The notes under the pieces were generated by a model, which saw only the letters and a list, made by a program, of their open reading frames with translations, was not told the origin of the DNA and made no database searches. Shown here in pieces: positions 1-6,350 of a stretch of 11,241 nt of DNA (position 1 is its first letter; every line of letters begins with the position of its first letter). This DNA is from Cyanobacteriota bacterium (GTDB taxonomy: Bacteria > Cyanobacteriota > Cyanobacteriia > Phormidesmidales > Phormidesmidaceae). The translations under genes and the position numbers were made by a program. The stretch spans positions 1-11,241 of the forward strand of contig JAIXUR010000001.1 of NCBI GenBank assembly GCA_027483425.1. Reading direction: 5' to 3'.

Positions 1-233
1 AGACCCACCGCCACCACAAAGGCCAGGTGGTCGAGGCCAATCACCGGGTGGGCCAGGCCCGACACAAAGCCCTCGGTAACCGTGGTGGGCAAGTCACCCC
101 CCATGGCGTGGTGGGCCAGACTGGGCAACGGCAGCAGCAGTAGAGCGGCCAGCGCTCCCACCAGCCCACGCCCCAGCCGATGCGACAGCAACTCCACCGA
201 GATAGATTTCAATGCAGCAAAACGATTATTCAT
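1..233 (-). CDS. hupE: HupE/UreJ-family Ni/Co transporter, N-terminal part (cut by window edge)
   Basis: Only the first 77 codons are present; the gene continues past base 1. The product is expected to be an inner-membrane permease for nickel or cobalt. Residues 1-40 form a signal peptide: a basic start with Arg and Lys, then a long Ala/Leu-rich core ending at about Leu-Ala40, with His-His directly after it. Residues 62-69 read HPVIGLDH, which is the HX5DH metal-binding motif of the first helix of HupE/UreJ proteins, followed by the hydrophobic LAFVVAVG. The ATG at 231-233 has GAGG five bases upstream. A cobalamin riboswitch lies in its leader, which favours cobalt as substrate and B12 synthesis as the purpose. 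The family call rests on the motif and N-terminal layout; the substrate is inferred from the riboswitch. Confidence 0.88.
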   Translation of the reverse strand, partial: MNNRFAALKSISVELLSHRLGRGLVGALAALLLLPLPSLAHHAMGGDLPTTVTEGFVSGLAHPVIGLDHLAFVVAVG

Positions 234-267
234 CCGTGCCTCGCAGACGAAACAGTACAATAGCGGC

Positions 268-410
268 GATCGGCGGGCATTCTGGCTCAGCAAATGCGGC
301 GGGCGTGGGATCACGCTGGCCACAATGGCCTCACAGCTGCGGGACAGCGGCAGTCTTGCACTACACTTTCCCCGTTTTCTCCGGTGGCTGATTCCCACCA
401 GAACCGACAG
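268..410 (-). ncRNA. Cobalamin (B12) riboswitch in the hupE leader
   Basis: Read on the minus strand, the leader carries the conserved blocks of a cobalamin aptamer in the right order. A P2-like stem TCTGGTGG/CCACCGGA (402-395 with 387-380) is followed by GGGAAAGTG (372-364), then GTGCAAGAC, then GCTGTCCCGCAGCTGTGA (348-331). The B12 box AGCCAGAATGCCCGCC follows at 287-272. A short P1 closes with TCGG (407-404) and CCGA (273-270). About 37 bases separate the B12 box from the hupE ATG. No T-run follows the aptamer, so control is more likely through access to the ribosome-binding site (GAGG) than through termination. Established knowledge: cyanobacterial hupE genes are often under B12 riboswitches. 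The fold itself was judged by eye. Confidence 0.9.
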
Positions 411-419
411 CGCCCAAGC

Positions 420-428
420 ATCATAGCA
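420..428 (-). promoter_or_regulatory. Extended -10 promoter for riboswitch-hupE
   Basis: The minus strand reads TGCTATGAT, an extended -10 (TGn plus TATGAT). No good -35 is seen. The predicted start of transcription lies near 413, just outside the 5' edge of the aptamer, which is where the riboswitch transcript should begin. Confidence 0.5.
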
Positions 429-511
429 CCGGGAGGATCGGGCCCTGTCGCCGGTTCATCAATAGTCATCTTGCCTCCGTGGCCGAGGGGCGGGTGGAAC
501 CCTCATTCGCA

Positions 512-540
512 CCTCGTTCGCGCCCCGTTCACAAACGAGG
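512..540 (+). repeat. Inverted repeat upstream of the ABC1 kinase gene
   Basis: CCTCGTT (512-518) pairs with AACGAGG (534-540) across a 15-base loop. There is no T-run on either strand, so it is not a typical terminator. It lies between the divergent hupE and kinase transcription units. Confidence 0.45.
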
Positions 541-560
541 CCCGAGCTAGGGCTTACTAT

Positions 561-590
561 GGGTGCGTTAGCCTCTAGCAAACCGCACCC
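561..590 (+). repeat. Hairpin immediately before the ABC1 kinase start
   Basis: GGGTGCG (561-567) and CGCACCC (584-590) can form a 7-bp stem, extended by TT/AA across a one-base bulge. It ends 9 bases before the kinase ATG at 600. If transcribed, it would lie where the ribosome binds. No Shine-Dalgarno sequence is visible there. Confidence 0.45.
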
Positions 591-599
591 CTGCCGCCA

Positions 600-2246
600 A
601 TGGTTTCATCGTCTCGATTGTCCCGGCAAAAAGAAATTATTGAAGTCGTGCTCAGCCACGGTTGGGACTCCATGCGGCGACTGCTGGTGGGGGGCAAAGC
701 CGACGAGCCCGAGATTCCGCCCCCGGCGGTGCTGCGCAACATTCTGACCGATCTAGGGCCAGTGTACGTCAAGCTGGGTCAGCTGTTGAGCACCCGCCCC
801 GACCTCATGCCCCCGGCCTACATCGAAGAACTTAGCACCCTGCAAAGCACCGTCCCCGCCGTCGACCCCGAGGAGATTGAGACCTACATTCGCCGCCACC
901 TGTCGCGCCCCCCCGAGGAACTGTTTGAGCGGTTGGAGTATCGCGCGATCGCAGCGGGTTCCATTGCCCAAACCCATAAAGCGGTGCTCAAGGATGGCCG
1001 CCAGGTAGCCCTGAAGGTCCAGCGCCCTGGCATTGACCGCCAGGTTGAGCGCGATATGACCCTGATTCACGACATTGCTCGGCTGGTGTCGTCGACCCAG
1101 TTTGGCCAGCGCTACAACGTGGTCGATCTGGCCGAAGAATTTGCCGAGGCCATCAACGCCGAACTCGACTTCACCACCGAGGCTGGCTACACTGACCAAC
1201 TGCGACGCAACCTGTCTAAAAGCTCCTGGTACGACGCTAAGCAGCTGATTGTGCCGCAGATTTATTGGGATCTGACCAACTCAAAAATCATGGTCATGGA
1301 GTGGCTAGAGGGCACCCCGCTGCTCAAGGCTAACCTGCGGGCCGAGGATATCCATAGCACTGACAGCGGTCTGCGAAGCGCCGCCACCACCCTGCTGTTT
1401 CGAGCCTTTTTTAAGCAGTATTTTGTCGATGGCTTCTTCCACGCTGACCCCCACCCCGGCAACATCTTTTACCTAGACGATGGTCGCCTGGCCCTGCTCG
1501 ACTGCGGCATGATGGGCCACATGGATCCGCGCACCCGCAACACCATGACCGAAATGGTGCTGGCCATTGTTAACTGCGATGCCCAGCGGTGTGCCCAGCT
1601 GACCCTGCAACTGGCAGAACCCCTCAAGCCTGTTAACCTGGCCCGCCTCGAGAGCGACTATACCCGTCTGCTGGGGCGCTACTACGGGCTCAGCCTAGAG
1701 CAGCTCAACACCGCCGAAATTTTTGGCGAGATTTTGTCCGCAGGCATTCGCAACAACCTGCGCTGGCCCGCCAATGTGGGCCTGTTCGCCAAGTCCCTGG
1801 CCAACCTGGAGGGGGCCGCCCGCCAGTTTAATCCGGGCGTCAACCTGATCGACGAGGTACGCCCCCTGATGGTTGACCTCTTTCGTCAACAGCTGGTGGG
1901 CGACGACCCGATCCAGGCACTGCTGCGCACGGGGCTAGAGTTTCGCAACCTGTCCCTGAGTTCGCCGCGCCAGTTTGGCTTTTTGCTCGATCGCCTCAGT
2001 TCAGAGCAGCTCAAGTTTAGTCTCAGCATTCAGGGGGTTGACGACCTGCGTCGCAGCATTGACGATGCCGCCAACCGCCATGCCTTTAGCACCGTGGTAG
2101 CGGCCCTGATTGTGGGGGCGGCGATCGTGGCCACCGGGCGACAGTCCTCCCAGGGGCAGATTCTCACCATTATTTTGTTTGTGGCGGCCAGCTTCTTTGG
2201 ACTGTGGCTGCTGTTTAGCATTGTGCGCCCGCGGCGGCGGCGGTAA
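600..2246 (+). CDS. AarF/UbiB (ABC1) family atypical kinase-like membrane protein
   Basis: The 548-aa protein belongs to the UbiB/ABC1/AarF family of atypical kinases or ATPases linked to quinone, prenyl-lipid and chloroplast or cyanobacterial lipid metabolism. The family motifs are all visible: KLGQ (58-61), the Ala-rich nucleotide loop AAGSIAQ (118-124), Lys139 in VALKVQRPG, the ExD-type ELD (188-190), hinge-like VMEWLEGTPL near 232-241, HADPHPGN (281-288) and the metal-binding DCG (301-303). Residues about 498-512 and 521-542 form two hydrophobic helices followed by an Arg-rich tail, the usual C-terminal membrane anchor. The ATG at 600 is the first in-frame Met after a TAG at 576-578; no clear ribosome-binding site precedes it. 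Cyanobacteria carry several paralogues, so I give no symbol. The substrate is unknown. Confidence 0.93.
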   Translation: MVSSSRLSRQKEIIEVVLSHGWDSMRRLLVGGKADEPEIPPPAVLRNILTDLGPVYVKLGQLLSTRPDLMPPAYIEELSTLQSTVPAVDPEEIETYIRRHLSRPPEELFERLEYRAIAAGSIAQTHKAVLKDGRQVALKVQRPGIDRQVERDMTLIHDIARLVSSTQFGQRYNVVDLAEEFAEAINAELDFTTEAGYTDQLRRNLSKSSWYDAKQLIVPQIYWDLTNSKIMVMEWLEGTPLLKANLRAEDIHSTDSGLRSAATTLLFRAFFKQYFVDGFFHADPHPGNIFYLDDGRLALLDCGMMGHMDPRTRNTMTEMVLAIVNCDAQRCAQLTLQLAEPLKPVNLARLESDYTRLLGRYYGLSLEQLNTAEIFGEILSAGIRNNLRWPANVGLFAKSLANLEGAARQFNPGVNLIDEVRPLMVDLFRQQLVGDDPIQALLRTGLEFRNLSLSSPRQFGFLLDRLSSEQLKFSLSIQGVDDLRRSIDDAANRHAFSTVVAALIVGAAIVATGRQSSQGQILTIILFVAASFFGLWLLFSIVRPRRRR

Positions 2247-2274
2247 GGCCAGGGCGGTCAGGCCAGGACGGTCA
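2247..2274 (+). repeat. 14-bp tandem duplication after the kinase stop
   Basis: GGCCAGGGCGGTCA (2247-2260) is followed directly by GGCCAGGACGGTCA (2261-2274), with one mismatch. It begins immediately after the kinase TAA. Confidence 0.8.
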
Positions 2275-2296
2275 GGCTTGTGACCCAAACCAGATT

Positions 2297-2345
2297 CCCC
2301 AAACCAGTTGCACCTTACCCAGGGTGAGGTGCAACTGGTTTGGGG
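2297..2345 (+). terminator. Long perfect hairpin after the kinase gene, possible terminator
   Basis: CCCCAAACCAGTTGCACCT (2297-2315) is the exact reverse complement of 2327-2345, a 19-bp perfect stem around an 11-base loop that can itself pair further (ACC/GGT). No T-run follows on either strand, so intrinsic termination is uncertain; it could also be a transcript-stabilising stem or a mobile repeat. The left arm's CCCAAACCAG also occurs just outside it at 2284-2293. It separates the kinase gene from the next plus-strand gene. Confidence 0.6.
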
Positions 2346-2490
2346 TGTCTTGAGCACAGTGTTCACCCGGCTAGCCAGAATCACGATGTCCCGCTGGATG
2401 CGGCGTTATGGGTGTGGCGTTAACCGTTGCGATCGCACCCCAGGTTTCAGTTTGCAACAATTTCCCTAAACCTCTCAGCATTCAGATAGT

Positions 2491-2531
2491 CTTAAAGAAT
2501 CGATAATCTTCTCTTAATCTTTTCTTAGCCG
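2491..2531 (+). promoter_or_regulatory. CTTAA-type repeats at 11-bp period, possible Pho box
   Basis: Four 8-bp units with 3-bp spacers: CTTAAAGA (2491), GATAATCT (2502), CTTAATCT (2513) and CTTAGCCG (2524). The third fits the cyanobacterial Pho-box unit (YTTAAYYW) fully; the others fit partly. The period matches known Pho boxes. A problem is that the array runs into the GTG taken as the TPR gene start, leaving no room for a transcription start downstream unless translation begins later. Confidence 0.3.
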
Positions 2532-3007
2532 TGCCTTACCAATTCTGGGTGATTCCAGTGCTGATGGGGGCTGTAGCCCTAGGTCCTGTTCAGGCCGTAG
2601 CCTCGGAAACTGTGCCTCCGGTGCATGCGATGCAAGCTGATCAGGCCGATCGGTCATTTCGGCAGGGGCAGTTGCAACGCCGCAAAGGCCATCTGGAGGA
2701 AGCCCTGGTGCTCTACACCGAAGCGATTGCCCTTAATCCAGAGCATGTGCTGGCCTACGTGGCGCGCGGGGGCATTTTGGGGGAGCTAGAAAACTACACC
2801 GCGGCGATCGCCGACTACGATGCCGCCCTTGCTCTCAACCCCGAACTAGCCGGGGCCTATGGTGGACGTGGGCTCGCTCGCTACCGCAACGGCGAAACCA
2901 CCGCTGGAGCACAGGATCTACTCTATGCGGCCCGCATGTATCGCGCCCAAGACCGACCCAACGAGTACTTCAGCACGCTACGGATTATCCAGCAGCTTGA
3001 TCCCTGA
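2531..3007 (+). CDS. Exported tetratricopeptide-repeat (TPR) protein
   Basis: The 158-aa protein has a hydrophobic N-terminus (residues 5-24) with a plausible signal-peptidase site near AVA-S25, then three consecutive TPR units at about 39-72, 73-106 and 107-140. They show the expected pattern, for example A-x-x-L-Y-T-E-A-I-A-L-N-P in the first and YDAALALNP in the second. TPRs are protein-binding scaffolds; a periplasmic or thylakoid-lumen location is inferred. Start choice is uncertain. GTG 2531 is the first in-frame start after a TAA at 2504 and lacks a ribosome-binding site; the N-terminus lacks the usual basic residues. GTG 2549 and ATG 2564 are alternatives and would shorten or abolish the signal. 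It ends 9 bases from the converging photolyase stop, with no terminator between. The partner is unknown. Confidence 0.82.
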   Translation: MPYQFWVIPVLMGAVALGPVQAVASETVPPVHAMQADQADRSFRQGQLQRRKGHLEEALVLYTEAIALNPEHVLAYVARGGILGELENYTAAIADYDAALALNPELAGAYGGRGLARYRNGETTAGAQDLLYAARMYRAQDRPNEYFSTLRIIQQLDP

Positions 3008-3016
3008 GGAATGGAT

Positions 3017-4450
3017 TTAGGCTTTTTGGGCTTTGTACTTGTCTTTAAACAGGGCTTGCTGAATGTTGTGGTCGACCATGGGGGCGGGATAACCGGCGCG
3101 ATCGCGGTCTGAAATCTTGCCCGTCACCAGTGAGCCAGTATCCACCGACCGCAGTTCTGGCACCCACTGGCGAATGTACTCGGCCTCGCTGTCAAACTTT
3201 TGGGCCTGGCTGGCGGGGTTAAAAATCCGCAGGGGCTTTGGGTCCATGCCGCTGGAGGCGCTCCACTGCCAGCCGCCGTTGTTAGCGGCCAGGTCGCCGT
3301 CTACCAGATGCTGCATAAAATACCGTTCGCCCCACTGCCAGTTAATGATTAAGTCTTTGGTCAGAAAGCTGGCCACAATCATGCGGCAGCGGTTGTGCAT
3401 CCAGCCGGTTTCGTTGAGCTGGCGCATGGCGGCATCCACCATGGGGTAGCCGGTGCGGCCCTCGCACCAGGCCTGGAACTGGTCTTCGTTGTTCACCCAG
3501 GGAAACTGTTTCAGAGGTGCCCGGTAGGGGCCATCGGCCAGCTCCGGGAAAAAGTACAGCACATGCTGGTAAAACTCTCGCCAGGCCAACTCCTGCTGCC
3601 AGGTTTGTACATTCCCACGGGTCTCATCGCTGCGGCTGCGCTGGTAGGCCTCAGCGGCGGTGGCCCACACGGTGCGGATGCCCACGGCCCCAAACTTTAG
3701 CGCCGCGCTGAGTCTAGAGGTGCCATCCACCCAGGGAAAATTTCGCTGCTCGTCGTAGGTGCTAATGCCCGCCGGATCATCCTGGCCAAAGGCCGCCAGC
3801 CGCTCCAGGGCCGCCCCTTCCCCCGGCTCGATGGGAAAGCCCTGATCCCAGCTAAAGCCCAGGTCTTGGGCGCTGGGTAGATCGATGCAGCCGGCAGTTT
3901 TGGCCGCCTCAGTTTGCTGGGCGCTCAAGGAGCGCAACCCCTCGGGGGCGGGGAGGGGCTTTCCTTTAGGTTGCTTCACCCAGTTGCGCCAGAAGGGGGT
4001 GTAGACCTGGTAGGGGGCACCGGCACCGGTGCGCACCTCCCCCGGCGCGTGGAGCAGCTGATCCCAAAAGGTGGTGCGAAACTCAATGCCCGCCGCCTTC
4101 AGCGCCTCGACCACCTGGGTGTCGCGCTGGCGAGCATAGGGTTCCACATCGCGGTTCCAGTAGACGGCGGCGGCACCCAGGGCCGTGGCCAGGGCTGGAA
4201 TTTTTTGGCGGGGATCACCCTGTAGCACCAAGAGTTGACCGCCCGCTGCGGTGTAGCGGGTCTGGAGATCGCCCAGGCAGCCGATCATATAGGCCACCCG
4301 CGCTGGGGCTACGGCATTGCCCTGGAGCAGACTGGGGTCGAGGCAAAACACGCCGATCACCTGGGAAGTGCGATCGCGCGCCGCCGCCAGGCCCACATTA
4401 TCCCCCAGACGCAGATCGCGACGGTGCCAAAACAAAACTAAATCGACCAT
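3017..4450 (-). CDS. phrA: Deoxyribodipyrimidine (CPD) photolyase, 8-HDF type
   Basis: The enzyme repairs UV-induced cyclobutane pyrimidine dimers using blue light, with FADH- as catalytic cofactor. From the ATG at 4448-4450 the protein is 477 aa, close to the 484-aa Synechococcus PCC 6301 enzyme, which it resembles throughout from memory. Order: antenna-binding alpha/beta domain beginning LVLFWHRRDLRL (residues 4-15), linker, then the all-helical FAD domain with QQELAWREFYQH, TGYPMVDAAMRQL (333-345), GWMHNRCRM (349-357), and NNGGWQWSASSGMDPKP then RIFNP (390-411). The longest ORF would start at TTG 4477, but that sits almost on the predicted transcription start, and homologues begin just before LFWHRRDLRL. 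GAGGAAGG lies 13 bases before the ATG, a long spacing. The 8-HDF rather than MTHF antenna is inferred from similarity to the cyanobacterial enzyme. Confidence 0.95.
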   Translation of the reverse strand: MVDLVLFWHRRDLRLGDNVGLAAARDRTSQVIGVFCLDPSLLQGNAVAPARVAYMIGCLGDLQTRYTAAGGQLLVLQGDPRQKIPALATALGAAAVYWNRDVEPYARQRDTQVVEALKAAGIEFRTTFWDQLLHAPGEVRTGAGAPYQVYTPFWRNWVKQPKGKPLPAPEGLRSLSAQQTEAAKTAGCIDLPSAQDLGFSWDQGFPIEPGEGAALERLAAFGQDDPAGISTYDEQRNFPWVDGTSRLSAALKFGAVGIRTVWATAAEAYQRSRSDETRGNVQTWQQELAWREFYQHVLYFFPELADGPYRAPLKQFPWVNNEDQFQAWCEGRTGYPMVDAAMRQLNETGWMHNRCRMIVASFLTKDLIINWQWGERYFMQHLVDGDLAANNGGWQWSASSGMDPKPLRIFNPASQAQKFDSEAEYIRQWVPELRSVDTGSLVTGKISDRDRAGYPAPMVDHNIQQALFKDKYKAQKA

Positions 4451-4485
4451 ACAGCCAGGGTGGCCTTCCTCAGCCAACGGGTTTT

Positions 4486-4491
4486 AGTATA
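4486..4491 (-). promoter_or_regulatory. Candidate -10 box of the photolyase gene
   Basis: The minus strand reads TATACT 36 bases upstream of the photolyase ATG. No convincing -35 is present. A start of transcription near 4479 would give a leader of about 30 bases and argues against the TTG at 4477 as translation start. Confidence 0.35.
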
Positions 4492-4586
4492 ACGACATTC
4501 GCCCCCTGGGTTAGGCAGCTTCTATGATTGGGGCAGATCCCGCCCCTAGGCGGCTAGCTATGACCTAGTTATGAAAAGGAGAACCC

Positions 4587-4751
4587 ATGCTGCAAAACAA
4601 ACAGATCATCATGCGTACCTTCAATGGCTACCTCGACTTTTTGGCTGAGCGCCAGCCAGACCTCTCCCCAGAGGCAGCCTGCCAGGTCGCGGCCCTGCTC
4701 ACCCAGGCAGAGTTTAACCTCCAAATGGCTGAAGCGTTCCCGAAGGTCTAG
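4587..4751 (+). CDS. Small 54-aa protein, unknown function
   Basis: A short ORF of 54 codons plus TAG begins MLQNKQIIMRTFNGYLDFLA and ends AEAFPKV. It has one of the best ribosome-binding sites in the window: AAGGAG at 4576-4581, five bases before the ATG. The sequence is soluble and probably helical, with no signal peptide or membrane segment; it is rich in Gln, Glu, Ala and Leu, and has one Cys (residue 32). A possible -10 (TATGAT, 4523-4528) lies upstream. It stands alone, divergent from the photolyase gene and upstream of the ferredoxin gene by more than 400 bases. I do not recognise a family. The ribosome-binding site and coherent composition support a real gene. Confidence 0.6.
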   Translation: MLQNKQIIMRTFNGYLDFLAERQPDLSPEAACQVAALLTQAEFNLQMAEAFPKV

Positions 4752-4813
4752 GGGCTAGGGATCGCACTCGCCATGGCCTGCCCTATGACGTCACCCAAGT
4801 CATTCAGGCCCAT

Positions 4814-4841
4814 GGTCAGCCTTTGCCGGGGCAGGCTGACC
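4814..4841 (+). repeat. Inverted repeat in the sORF-petF spacer
   Basis: GGTCAGCC (4814-4821) pairs with GGCTGACC (4834-4841); inside it TGCC and GGCA can also pair. No T-run follows on either strand. It may be the end signal of the 54-aa gene about 60 bases upstream. Confidence 0.55.
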
Positions 4842-5041
4842 CTAGGACTCGAACCCAGGGCCTAGGTCTCCCAACCCTCCATAGCCCTAGGATCTCGCGG
4901 GCGGCGGGCTAGAAGCTGGCCTCCCGAAATACCCCTGGGATTCCGGTCAGGGAGTCCTGGGATCCTTGAAAAATATAAGCAAACCCGTCCATTACTCAGG
5001 AGTCTGATTACGAATCCCGTTCAACCAGGGACGAAAAAGGC

Positions 5042-5070
5042 AAGACAGGCTTCAGGTTTTCCCTTAGTAT
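5042..5070 (+). promoter_or_regulatory. Weak candidate petF promoter
   Basis: AAGACA (5042-5047) and TAGTAT (5065-5070) are separated by 17 bases and each match the sigma-70 consensus at four of six positions. This would give a leader of about 100 bases for petF. Confidence 0.25.
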
Positions 5071-5178
5071 CAAAGTTGTGTTAGATCTGCCCAGAGCAAA
5101 TCCTAGAAACCTTATTTCAAGGGTGTTCTGTGGTCTATCGATCGACGTGGAATCTGTATTTGACGAGAGGATAGCAAC

Positions 5179-5478
5179 ATGGCAAGCTACAAGGTTACGC
5201 TGATCAACGAGGCAGAAAACCTCAACAAAACCATCGAAGTTGAAGACGATACCTATATTCTTGACGCCGCTGAAGAGCAGGGTCTAGATCTGCCCTACTC
5301 CTGCCGGGCTGGGGCCTGCTCCACCTGTGCTGGTAAAATCACCTCTGGTACCGTTGACCAGTCTGACCAGTCCTTCCTGGATGACGACCAAATCAGCGCT
5401 GGCTACGTGCTGACCTGCGTTGCCTACCCCACCTCTGACTGCACCATCAAAACCCACCAGGAAGAAGAGCTCTACTAG
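5179..5478 (+). CDS. petF: Plant-type [2Fe-2S] ferredoxin
   Basis: This 99-aa soluble protein accepts electrons from photosystem I and passes them to ferredoxin-NADP reductase, nitrite reductase, thioredoxin reductase and others. The cluster ligands are clear: Cys42, Cys47 and Cys50 in YSCRAGACSTCAGK, and Cys80 in VLTCVAYP. A fifth Cys (88) is outside the cluster motif. Length, acidic composition and the C-terminal EEELY are typical of the major photosynthetic ferredoxin. The start is firm: GAGAGGA at 5165-5171, seven bases before the ATG. The gene is alone in its unit and ends at the strong hairpin shared with ppa. A minor paralogue cannot be excluded, but the sequence looks like the main form. 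Confidence 0.97.
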   Translation: MASYKVTLINEAENLNKTIEVEDDTYILDAAEEQGLDLPYSCRAGACSTCAGKITSGTVDQSDQSFLDDDQISAGYVLTCVAYPTSDCTIKTHQEEELY

Positions 5479-5540
5479 AAAGATCCCTATTCCTAACGCC
5501 CAAGGGCCGCAGGATAGGAATTGAAGAGAGCTTTAAACCC

Positions 5541-5580
5541 TAAAAAGGGGATGCTTAGAGAACTAAGCATCCCCTTTTTA
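5541..5580. terminator. Bidirectional intrinsic terminator between petF and ppa
   Basis: An 18-bp perfect stem (5541-5558 with 5563-5580) closes a four-base AGAA loop. The GC-rich core GGGGATGCTTAG / CTAAGCATCCCC is flanked by A5 on the left and T5 on the right, so each strand ends in a U-run. It serves petF on the plus strand and ppa, which ends at 5595, on the minus strand. Confidence 0.95.
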
Positions 5581-5594
5581 GTCAGCAGGGAGAG

Positions 5595-6104
5595 CTATTT
5601 GGCTGCCGCCAGACATTCCTCCACCAGGGCAGCCACCTTATCGACGTTCTGCCAGCCCAAAATCTCGGTTACTTTCTTCTCCAGATTTTTGTAGGAGCGA
5701 AAGAACTCGGCGATTTCATCGAGCCGGTGGGGGGATACGTCATCCAGCGACTTAACCCCGGCATAGCGGGGATCCTTGGCGGGCACGCAGAGAATTTTCT
5801 CGTCGCGATCGCCGCCGTCGATCATCTCCAGCATGCCGATGGGCCGGGCTGCGATCACACAGCCTGGAAAGGTGGGCTGATCCATCATCACCATGCCATC
5901 GAGGGGGTCGCCATCGTCCGCCAGGGTGTTGGGTACAAAGCCGTAGTCGCAGGGGTATTGCACCGACGAAAACAGCACCCGATCCAGACTAAAGGCATTT
6001 AAATCCTTGTCGAACTCATATTTATTTTTGCTGCCGCCAGGAATTTCCACCAGCACGTTAATCAGTCCAGGCTCAGGCTGGGCTGGAATACGGGATAGGT
6101 CCAC
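5595..6104 (-). CDS. ppa: Soluble inorganic pyrophosphatase, family I
   Basis: The enzyme hydrolyses pyrophosphate to two phosphates in the cytoplasm, pulling biosynthetic reactions forward; it needs Mg2+. The 169-aa length is normal for bacterial family I enzymes. The signature DGDPLD places metal ligands Asp64, Asp66 and Asp69. Other active-site residues follow the E. coli pattern: Glu20, Lys28, Glu30 and Arg42, then YPCDYGF (50-56) and DRDEK with AKDPRY near residues 98-114. Translation starts at GTG 6102-6104, with GGAG seven bases upstream. It converges on petF and shares its terminator. Confidence 0.97.
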   Translation of the reverse strand: MDLSRIPAQPEPGLINVLVEIPGGSKNKYEFDKDLNAFSLDRVLFSSVQYPCDYGFVPNTLADDGDPLDGMVMMDQPTFPGCVIAARPIGMLEMIDGGDRDEKILCVPAKDPRYAGVKSLDDVSPHRLDEIAEFFRSYKNLEKKVTEILGWQNVDKVAALVEECLAAAK

Positions 6105-6172
6105 AACGCTACTCCACTCAATAAAAAGCTAAGTTTCCAGAGACAGAAAGGATCCCTAAAGCCCAGATTTAA

Positions 6173-6196
6173 CCCCAGGGTGCACCCCAGGGCGCT
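6173..6196. repeat. 12-bp tandem repeat upstream of ppa
   Basis: ACCCCAGGGTGC is followed directly by ACCCCAGGGCGC, with one mismatch. It lies about 70 bases upstream of the ppa GTG. No role can be assigned. Confidence 0.55.
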
Positions 6197-6350
6197 ATTG
6201 TTGGGCCCAAGTAAATGCCCTTCCGACATAGTATTCTACGGGGCAGTGGCCTATTTTCCGCATGGCTTGTCCAACCACAATCAAACTTGAGGGCCGGTGT
6301 AAAGCTAGCGATCGCCCCAACGATGCTTCTCACAAGGCTGTGGGTGTCCC

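Larger units (their letters stand above)
4752..5178. other. Gene-free stretch: palindromes, tRNA T-arm-like hairpin, petF leader
   Basis: No ORF is supported. The left half is palindrome-rich: an inverted repeat at 4814-4841, three CCTAGG or near-CCTAGG sites, a tRNA T-arm-like hairpin on the minus strand (4840-4860), and a direct repeat CCTGGGATTCC (4934) / CCTGGGATCC (4956). The right half, from about 4970, is AT-richer and should hold the ferredoxin promoter and leader. Confidence 0.6.

Noticed and set aside
82..578. Two overlapping plus-strand ORFs (82-426, 294-578)
   Set aside because: They run antisense through hupE and its B12 riboswitch, are rich in Arg/Ser/Pro, and have no ribosome-binding site or family features.
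3117..4441. Several plus-strand ORFs opposite the photolyase gene
   Set aside because: All are complements of a strongly conserved enzyme; none has a start signal.
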